NCBI RefSeq assembly: GCF_023278565.1
Contig: NC_064676.1
Location: 1,736,001-1,800,000 of the forward strand
Reading direction: 5' to 3'
DNA: 64,000 nucleotides
Origin: Colletotrichum lupini
Lineage: Eukaryota; Ascomycota; Sordariomycetes; Glomerellales; Glomerellaceae
A model generated the notes under the pieces. That model saw only the letters and a list, made by a program, of their open reading frames with translations, searched no databases and had not been told where the DNA came from. The translations under genes and the position numbers were made by a program. Of this stretch, positions 56,175-64,000 are shown piece by piece (the first letter of the stretch is position 1; the number at the start of each line of letters is the position of its first letter).

Positions 56175-57565
56175 TTATGGCAACTTCGCAATGCGTCCCT
56201 CCAAGTCCTTTACCCATGCCTCCATCACCTTCATGTTTCCGGTCATGGCAGTGCCACCCTCCTTCATCGCCTCCTCAACCTTTTCCAAACCGTCCTTCCA
56301 TTGCTTAAGGTCCGTCGCCATATCGGTTTGTTGCTTTTCAATTCTGCCAAGCATCTCGCCAGCAGTGGCAGCGTCAGAGTGTATTGCGCGGAGGGACCTC
56401 AGGCGGTCAAGCAATGGTGGTAAGAGAGGAGCGAGGTTCTCAATGGTCGGCAAAGTCCCATAAAGAGCGTTAATCTTTGCCAGCTGCTCGGGAGCCGGGG
56501 CATCCTCGCTAGGAGCCGTACCATTGCCGAGGGTTTCTTGCGCAGATTTAGCCCCCTGGCGTGCCTTTTCCAGCTCCTGAGCTTCTTGGATGAGGGTACG
56601 GACTCGACGGCTGATTGAATCCAGATTCGATGTTGACGCCTGCGACAGAGTCGTAATCTGCTTCTGAAGCCCATCAAGCGTGGGAAGAATGGCTCTGGGC
56701 AGACCATTGATGTCGACTCCCGGCAGGGCGGTTGATCCTACTCCGATTGCCTTCTCAAGGAGGGCCAGTCGTCGGTCAAAGTCCGCGGCGGTGGCGAGAG
56801 CGTGACTCTGTTCGTAGGTAGGAGCATACGTTACTGTGTAGGTCGCAGAGCTCCCCGGTGCCACCAAGTCTTGCGATTCATGCTTAGATGGTCCAGATGA
56901 TTGAGACACTGGCTGAGGTGCGCGAGAAGCGCTCGTATGCGGTTCCAGAGTTTTGGAGATCTCGTCCAGGACCTTGCTGAGGGACCCTAAATTCTCGTCA
57001 TGGTCTCCTGTCGTGGATTTTGCTGCAGCCTCCTTCCTCTTCCCGTATTCCTCCTTGGCTTCCTCTACTTCTCGTTGCAGCCGCGCTATCTTGCGTTCTA
57101 GGCTGTCCTCATCGTCCTCATCGCTAAGATCGCCGAATTGCTCCGTACCATCCTGCAGGAAACGCTGGCGTCGCGTTGATGCCTTGTACGATTTGCGCTT
57201 GCCGTCTACTCGATCGGAAAAGTCGACCCCTGTGGCGTCCACGCCCGCCGGCAGGAAGCGAGATCGTGCTTCATCTACCCGAAGTCGGGACCTTGAAATG
57301 CCGTTGGCGTCATCGTCGAGGTCGTCGTCGAAATCGTCATCCGAATGCGATTGTCCGGTTGTCGTCTGCGCGCTGGTCAGCCATAGCAAACGATCTCAGG
57401 GTAAGGAACGCACAGGAACAGTGGAGGTATCGTCTGTCAGCTCTGGCGTCTCGTACACGTCCGGGGCCGAGTCCTGAACCTCGTCAGTATTGTCTTCTTG
57501 GTATTTGGTAGTACAAGTATGCTGACAAGGTCTGGTAATGCTGCGTATTTCCGATTCAACGCCAT
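56175..57565 (-). CDS. Dynactin subunit 2 (p50 dynamitin)
   Basis: Three exons, complement(56175..57365, 57414..57473, 57527..57565), give 429 residues. Exon 1 is 39 nt (MALNRKYAALPDL) and exon 2 is 60 nt (DSAPDVYETPELTDDTSTVP). Exon 3 continues TTTGQSHSDDD. The N-terminal peptide with xYxxLPDL and APDVYETPEL is the dynamitin signature that binds the Arp1 filament. GISRSRLRVDEARSRFLP and VDFSDR follow. The remainder is three predicted coiled coils (~130-165, ~210-290, ~340-425). Dynamitin forms the dynactin shoulder and links dynein to cargo; in moulds it supports nuclear migration and hyphal growth. Donors GTCAGC and GTGCGT are slightly off consensus. Divergent from RTC4. Confidence 0.93.
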
Positions 57566-58262
57566 GACGAAGAATCCGGGAAGAATTGGGGAATTCGGTG
57601 GATGAGGACGCGTTGTCTGGCAATGCACCCCTTTCGAGTCGTCGGTAAGGCGTCGCCCGTGAAGCTTAGTGGCCCAGTTGTCGATGTACGGAGTAGTAAA
57701 GTCAACAATCAATCAAAGACCCCTGCGCAGGAAGGGGAGCTCCAGCTTCCACGCCAAAAGTCACTGAGCCACCAGGGGTTTCCCGCTAACGTGGACGTAC
57801 CCATTGACAGAGTGGGGTGGGGTCGTTTGTACACTGCTTGGCCGGTGCTTGGGCAGGCACGCGTCGAGAACGCGATTGTAGCTTCCACCTTTTCCCCGGG
57901 TCAGCACTTCCACTTAACCTCAAGCGGCAGCAAATTTTGTGGCTCCGGGGGCCGAACAAACAACGTCTCCTCCGCAATTGAGAAGATCAGATATCGGTCG
58001 AGGCTACGTACGAAGACTCAACATCAATTGGGGGTTGTCGTTGATCATCTTGTATATGTTCGCCGACCTCCATTACAAAGTATCAGGGATTGAACCGGAA
58101 GCGGAAGCGAACCCGGCCGGAGACTGATGTTGAGCTCCGTGTGAGATGCCTGCTGGTCTCCGCAGGGAACACTTAATTACTGATACTTCTGCCTCTCGAG
58201 AGCATAACTCAGTCGACCCAACGCTGCGTTAGGCATCATTGTAAGGCATATTCAGTGTCAAC
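57566..58262. promoter_or_regulatory. Divergent region dynamitin / RTC4
   Basis: 697 bp between divergent starts. The plus-strand frame from 57602 to 58093 shows no conserved sequence. Confidence 0.5.
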
Positions 58263-59950
58263 ATGCCCCCAAAGCAAGCAACGATGCAGAGGCTAGCTGG
58301 TCTTGCGAGAGACAACCGCGTTCGGCCTTTATTGTCACAGGTTAATGGCCAGCGACGGACATTATTCGCCGACGACAGACCGGTAGACCGGCCACCTGAT
58401 GACTCTGATGATGAGATTACCGATCCAGAACCTTGCAGGGGATCAATCCCTTCGAATGCCATGCCAAGCTCAAAAGAGGCGTCTCGGGTCTTTTCGAGTA
58501 CAAAACCAGCTTCAGACTCTGATGATGATCAGAGTGCCTGGTCATCTCGCGCCGACATGTCTCGACCTTATTTCGGCTCATCGAAGAGAGGAAAGGAGCA
58601 GAGCAAGATGTGGAGCGCTTCCCAGGAAAGCTCTCAAGGACAAGCGCAATACGAAGGCTCTCAGGGCTCTTTCTCTACAACACGTGGCAGCAAGAGAAAC
58701 TCACCAGACGGCGGAGCACTTAGTCCAGAATCTAAGGTAACAAAGGCACGGAAGATCGGCCTTGACGACGAGAAAGAGGCCAAAAGATTACTAGTACGGA
58801 AGAAGAGCTATGGTCGAGGCGAAAACAGCAGAGGGCGTATCAGACCTCCCACAAAGCCAAAACCGAAGTCATCGCAGGAGAGACCGATATCCAAGCTAGG
58901 AAGAGAAGGTTTGTTGTACATTGGTTTCAAAGCTATGGGGTTACTAACCATTGATCAGCTGCCGCGCCCAAGATGGTGCAGCCGTCTTTCAAAGCCTACG
59001 ATGACGACCCATTTGACCAGTTCTTGAGCCAGACACCTCCAAAACGCATCATTGAGCCCGCGGCCACGTTTTTATCCTCTCCTCCTCACGCTTCTGCTCA
59101 TCCTGTCATGAAGCATGTATCTCTCAGTCCTCATTCGTCACCAAAGCGAAAAGCAAAGGCCGAGTTCAAACTTCCATCAGCTTCCCTACCTGAGTCTCTG
59201 CAGAGTCCAACAAATGCGCGCTCACAGCTTCGCAATCTAGAGTCAAGTCCTGAGTCTGATTTGAAGAAGACGAGGAAATTCTCGTTTGAATCCTCGGACT
59301 TGTCAGACTTGGACAGCGACCTCAAGCAGCTTGTAGAGGCACGTTGCCCCATGTGTAATGAGATTGTCGATGAGAAGTTACTGCACGATTTCTCCAAGGG
59401 TGCCCGTCTGCACATCCGAAAGCAGATTCAGTTCTGCCGACTGCACAAAAAGAAGTCTGCTGAAAAGGCTTGGGATGCTCGGGGCTACCCCAAGATCGAC
59501 TGGGAGGGACTTGATACTCGAATTGCTACTCACTATAGCTTTCTTGGAAAGATTATCAACGGCGGATCTTCTCACTTTGGTGATTTGCTGCTTGACAAGG
59601 TCAAGGAGGGCAAGAACCGGACCTTGCTCAAGGCAGAAGATAGCTTGACCCCTGGCTATTACGGCCCGCGGGGCCTTCGTGCATTCTCGGAGCACATTAT
59701 CGGTCGCTTTTCATCGATTCTGAGAGAACGAGCCGTCGACGATCGGCTGATATCGTCGCGTGGTTATTCTAGCTATGTGGAGGCAGTGTTGGTCCCGGAA
59801 TTGGCAGTGCTGTTGATATCTGATGATATGGTAGTGGAAGCCGAGGAAGCAAGAAGCATACTCGGGGAAAGCAAGTGGATTGGAGACTTGCTTCACGAAG
59901 ATAATGGCGATACTGTAGATCAACTCAGCGATGATGAGAAAGAGGGGTGA
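58263..59950 (+). CDS. RTC4: Restriction of telomere capping protein 4 (RTC4) family
   Basis: Exons 58263..58908 and 58959..59950 give 545 residues. The 50-nt intron has GTTTGT, TACTAAC and ATCAG. The N-terminal ~340 residues are disordered, Ser/Lys-rich with acidic SDDD patches. The C-terminal RTC4 domain is clear: CPMCNEIVDEKLLHDFSKG, HIRKQIQFCRLHKKKSAEKAW, GYPKIDWEGL, GYYGPRGLRAFSEHIIGRFS, YVEAVLVPELAVLLISDDM, and ARSILGESKWIGDLL. Yeast RTC4 was found as a suppressor in telomere-capping (cdc13) screens; its molecular function is not established. The Cys/His spacing at the domain start could bind a metal (inference). Nuclear location is likely from the composition. Confidence 0.92.
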
Positions 59951-60239
59951 TGACAGGAGGGCTTTTTGAGCGAGAATGGCAGCCAGGGGCAATGCGATGG
60001 AATCGCTAGCATGTGGTGGTTGACTGATATTCATAGCATCATGAAGCAGGTTACCTTATGCCATAGCAAGTATGCAATGGATGATTCTTCCAACAATGTT
60101 TCGTAGTGCCGTGTCTTCCACATAATGCTAATAAACTTTAATTCGTCAAAGGCCTAATACAAATTTCCATCTCAAAACTACCAAAAACCCCAACGCCATT
60201 CGTGATCCAAAACTTTTTTTCGTCGAAAACGCCGTTTCT

Positions 60240-61805
60240 TCACAGTCCCAACGCCTCCCGTCTACCCGTGCTGTTCAGATCGAGATACGGCGCCTCGCCC
60301 AACGACGCAACACGGTCGCCGGCCCTGGCCTCGACGTAGTCGTAGGTGGCGCAGTGCCACATGCTCCTGTTGTCCCAGATGGCGAGGTCGTTCTGGCGCC
60401 ACTTGAAGCGGACCTGGGCGTCGTGGTTCTGGGTGACGAGGTTGAAGAGGTAGGCGAGGAGGACGTCGGACTCGTCCTTTGTGACGCCGTTGATGCGCTT
60501 GGTGAAGCCCTTGTTCACGTAGACGGACTTCCATCCCGTTACGGCTGAAGGGGGTAGGTTTTTCAGCTTGAGGTTCTAGACTTGTTTTTTTTTTCGGACT
60601 GCTTTTGACGAGGGGTGGAGTGATGTGATAGACGGGCATTATACTTACGGTTGGTACGGATCACGGGGTGGATGGACTTGAGCTCGGAGCCCTTGTTCAG
60701 CGGCGAGCCGCGGAGGCCTTCTCGGAGGGGGTTACCCAGCCTGCGGGCCTCGTCGTGGAAGAATGTGGCGTCGTGGGTGGCCGTCAGCCCTTCGAGGAAC
60801 TTCTGCATGGGCGGGGAGAGTCTGTCGTAGATCTCATATCCAGAAGCCCATAGCTGCGAGTCCACCCAGTTAGCCGGGCAAGGTTCCACCTCTCATCTGC
60901 AATGCAACTGCAAGGGTATGATGGCGAGCAAAGCAAGCAAGCAAGTGAGCAAGGGGGAGGACACGGGTGGTTCCAGCCAGCCTTTTCAGGGGAAGAGAGG
61001 TGAGATGGGGAACGGGGACGCGGTTGGTTTGGGACTTACAGTGTCACCACCGGTGGCGGGAAGGGTGTGGATCTTGAGCATTGCGTAGTCCGAGGGGACC
61101 TGCTCGAAAGAGATGTCGGTGTGCCAGCCGGCGCTGGCGAAGCGGCTGACATCGCTCAGTTGGTGGGTGAGGCCGCCGCCCTTCTTCTGTTTCTCGCTGC
61201 TGATGACGCTGATTTGGTCACCGAGCTCGCTACCTTCTTCTGTCAGGGGGTGGATGTGAAGGCCTGATGATTCGGGCTATTTCTCGGATCAGGTTAGGGA
61301 GCTGAGTTACAAGTCGGGTTGAAGTAGTTGATTTTCACTTACACATCCGGCAAGCTCTGTGAGACGGAGGCAGAAATCCTTCATTTGGGTGGGCGTCACA
61401 TCCTGGTCCCTCAAGAAGACGACACCACGCTGAGAAACTATGCCATCTATTAGCACATCGCTTGACATACATAGAGAGGTGGAGGATAAACTCACTTGTG
61501 ACGGCCAAATCTCTAATGACCTGATCGTCCGCCTTGAGGAGATCAACAACCTGCAGGCCCTCGTACTCACGTCCGATGACAGGGGTGATGTCTGCGTTCT
61601 TGAAGTTGTCCAGAGAGCCGGAGTAGACGAGCGGCTTGCTCAAGCGGGGGCGAGCTGCCGAGTTTCCACCAACAATGTTGGAACCGGTAGAGACTGCGGA
61701 AGGCATGTCGTTGTTGTTATTGTTGTTGATGATCTTTTGTGATTTCACGGGGTGTGAGGTGGTATAGTCTGTTGATGCAGGGCGCTTGAGAGTGTCGTCG
61801 ATCAT
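60240..61805 (-). CDS. TauD/JLP1-like 2-oxoglutarate-dependent sulfonate dioxygenase
   Basis: Five exons, complement(60240..60544, 60649..60853, 61040..61276, 61343..61437, 61496..61805), give 383 residues with consistent phases. The N-terminus carries an Asn run (NNNNNN). Then VYSGSLDNFKNADITPVIG opens the domain. The Fe(II) ligands are GWHTDISFE (HxD) and the distal His in WDNRSMWHCATYDY; the 2-oxoglutarate Arg lies in EARAGDRVAS. This is the fungal branch of TauD typified by yeast Jlp1, which oxidises alkyl sulfonates to an aldehyde plus sulfite when sulfur is limiting. Related fungal proteins act on other substrates, so taurine/isethionate use is inference. A GATA-type word (TGATAAG) lies about 30 bp upstream of the start. 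Divergently paired with a Dal5-family transporter. Confidence 0.92.
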
Positions 61806-63114
61806 GTTTTGTTTGGGGGTGTGTGAGGTAAGATCTGATAAGCGAAAGGGAAGATTTATGAGCGAGATATATGGCTAGATTTTATGTCCGGAGCACCCGT
61901 TATGTTTTGTCACTCTCCACGTACGTTGTCATAAGGAGGGAGAGTATTGTTCCTCTTTTTTCTTCTGTATGCTTTCAAAGCGAGATCGGGGAGTGACCAG
62001 TAATGTGAAATGGGGTGAGGAGGGAAAGAAGATCGTCAGACGTTTTCTCCAACGAGGATGGCTTCCCCTTGGTCGGGTGGCAGGTATTACGGAGTACTCA
62101 GAGACTCAGAGTCCTCGTCGTTACGGAGGCTCCCGACCGGTGGGCGATGGCGCAATCGCAAAGCTTCCTAATTCGGCGAAGTCTGTCAGCCGTGGCCAAT
62201 CAGCGGAGTGGGGGCACCTCAGGCACCCCCTCCGGAGACAACACTCGGCCATCTAACCTCCCACACACACACACACACCTCCCCCCTCTCCTGCTCTGCC
62301 TCATAGTCTCAAAACTCGCAGTCCTCGTCGGAGAATCTTTCGGACTTGAAGACGGACGCGGCAGCATCACGTCTTTGCTCTGGGCACATTAGCTACCGGG
62401 GCTACCTTGCCCATTGGCATATTTGCTCCGTTCCTTGTCACAAGCCTTTCTTGTCGACACCCTCCACATGGGCGCAAGCAAAACAGAAAACATGAATGAA
62501 ACCCCCATTGAACGTGAAGTAGTCGTTCGCCAGAGAAAAGGGCAGATGACATGTAGTCAAAACTATGTTGACAATGACATCGCCCGTTGGCCAAGACACG
62601 TTGCCAGGGGGTGTCGTTCCGAGAGCCCGGGGTTTTAATCGGTAGGCGGAGAATTCTGGGGTAAGGTTTTTTATTTGGAGAAACCAACTCTCACTTCTCC
62701 GGCTAGGCCATCCGGACCCGGTCGCTATCAGCAGCAGCAGAAAAGTTGTCAACACCATCTTTTCTCTCTCGCCCTTGGCCCCCTTGTCCGACCATATGGT
62801 TCACCTCCACTAGTATGTGGGTTCTTTCGAAGACGCAAGACCGAGCATAGATGTCGTGAGCCATGATCTGCTAGCCTCAATCAGACATATCAGAAGTTTG
62901 AGGAACGACTATTAAGTTGAGCATCAAGAACGTCTCCGTTCTTGAGACTGGAGCTTCGTGTCGATCACCGTCAGTCTACGCTACCTTTTTGTTTCCCTTT
63001 TTCTTCGCAAGCGAAACCTCGGGCGAGTGTGTGTGCTCCGGCCTCCACCTCACTTTTTGCTTACACGAGCTCTCTCGCTTGAACCAAGCGACGGCAGCAG
63101 TAGCAACAGCAAAG
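61806..63114. promoter_or_regulatory. Divergent promoter region: dioxygenase / Dal5-family transporter
   Basis: 1.3 kb shared by the two start codons. It holds a (CA)n tract (62262-62278) and one TGATAAG near the dioxygenase start. I found no CACGTG (Cbf1/Met4-like) site by eye and no clear Cys3 palindrome. Short frames such as 62015-62392 have no domain. Confidence 0.5.
62262..62278. repeat. (CA)8 microsatellite
   Basis: 17 nt of CA dinucleotides inside the divergent promoter region. Confidence 0.9.
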
Positions 63115-64000
63115 ATGGCCGACGTCGAGCCCACCGCGCGGAAAACGGCCAGCGACAGCGGGAAGGACGCCGTGTCCATATACCAGGACTCGGACGCGCC
63201 TGTCATCGGTCGCGAGAATCTGTCTGACCTCGTACCGCCGCATGAGTCTTATGAAGGAAAGCACAGATGGGATCCCGCCGCGACCTGGACAGAGGCTGAG
63301 GAGAGGAAGGTGGTTCGCATCACCGACATCAAGTTGCTGACGATGCTGTGTATCATGGTATGCGAAGCCACTTTGAGGTCATGAGAAGCTATTTTGCTAA
63401 TATTAAACCAGTTCTTTGGCCTGCAATTGGATAGAGGAAACTTGAGCAATGCTCTGGCAGATGATTTCCTCAAAGACCTGAAGCTCAGCAGTGACGACTA
63501 CAACAACGTACGTTCTGGCAGTCTGCCTCTTTGACTATCTCAATTACTAACACACGCTCTTGTAGGGAACCACAATTCAGCTGGTGTGCTTCCTGGCCGC
63601 CGAGTTCCCCGTCCAGTTCCTCACCAAGCGCTTCGGTTTCAAGTACGTTCTGCCGACCATGATGATGATGTGGGGAACCGTCTCCTGGACGCAGGCCTGG
63701 ATCACGACCCGCGCCGGCTTCTACGTGACGAGAGCCCTCATCGGCGCCTGCGAGGGTGGCTTCATTCCTGGTACTATTCTCTTCGCGACCTACTTTTACA
63801 CATCAAAGGAGCTGTCCGTTCGACTGGCCGTGTTTTGGTCCACGCTTAACGTTGCACGAGTCATCTCGGCTCTGCTGGCGGCGGGTATCCTCAAGATGCG
63901 CGGCATTGGTGGACACACCGGCTGGTTCTGGCTCTTCCTGTTGGGTATGTGATCTGCTCCCTCGCCTTTTCGTCTCTTGTGTGTCTTGTCGCTGACTAGC
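63115..64000 (+). CDS. MFS anion:cation symporter of the Dal5/allantoate-permease family (5' part)
   Basis: Exons 63115..63357, 63412..63507 and 63566..63944, then a GTATGT donor at 63945; the rest lies past the window end. 239 residues plus one base are readable. A hydrophilic N-terminus (MADVEPTARKTASDSGKDAV...) leads to TDIKLLTMLCIMFFGLQLDRGNLSNALAD (TM1 with the Dal5-family DRxNLGNA-type motif). TIQLVCFLAAEFPVQFLTKRFG (TM2 and loop), TRALIGACEGGFIPGTILFATYFY (TM4-5) and GHTGWFWLFLLG (TM6 start) follow. The family moves organic anions such as allantoate, nicotinate, pantothenate, vitamins and sulfonates with protons. Pairing with the dioxygenase suggests a sulfonate or related anion. Confidence 0.9.

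Overview
The window is nuclear DNA of a filamentous ascomycete (Pezizomycotina, most likely a Sordariomycete). Genes are about 1-3 kb apart and split by short introns (48-124 nt) with GTRNGT-type donors, CTRAC-type branch sites and YAG acceptors. Gene content is typical of the group (LCL3, RTC4, a cnxG-type MoaD protein, a JLP1-like dioxygenase, a DUF2406 protein). The genus cannot be fixed from the sequence alone. I support 24 protein genes (two cut by the window edges) and one intron-containing tRNA-Gly. Several models (SDHAF1, RPS28, the dynamitin N-terminus, ATP4 terminal exons, the zinc-finger C-terminus) were assembled from short exons by splice signals and family fit.

Region 1 (1-17.8 kb) is a housekeeping block. 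It holds a truncated STE20/GCK-type kinase, LCL3 nuclease, the 49-kDa complex I subunit, COQ6, the inner nuclear membrane protein SRC1/HEH, ATP synthase subunit 4 (b), NOC4 and an MNR2-type CorA Mg transporter. Four of the first six genes encode mitochondrial proteins.

Region 2 (17.8-32 kb) is sparse. It has one C2H2-type zinc-finger gene preceded by a 4 x 16 bp tandem repeat, then 8.8 kb without a supportable gene, ending in a C/T-rich leader before a DUF2406 gene.

Region 3 (32-47 kb) carries VMA21, the FUN30 remodeller, an 882-residue conserved-looking unknown, SDHAF1 with a GC-AG intron, a six-exon fumarylacetoacetase-family hydrolase, tRNA-Gly(UCC) and an RBR-type ubiquitin ligase with a long coiled coil.

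Region 4 (47-64 kb) carries a six-exon MFS sugar transporter, a 3.9 kb gap, a small PSI-like membrane protein, the MoaD-like small subunit of molybdopterin synthase, ribosomal protein eS28, dynamitin and RTC4. It ends in a divergent pair: a TauD/JLP1-like 2-oxoglutarate dioxygenase and a Dal5-family anion symporter (cut by the window end). This pair looks like a sulfonate uptake and desulfonation module and is the best candidate for a functional system here. No transposon, CRISPR, phage or biosynthetic cluster signature was seen.
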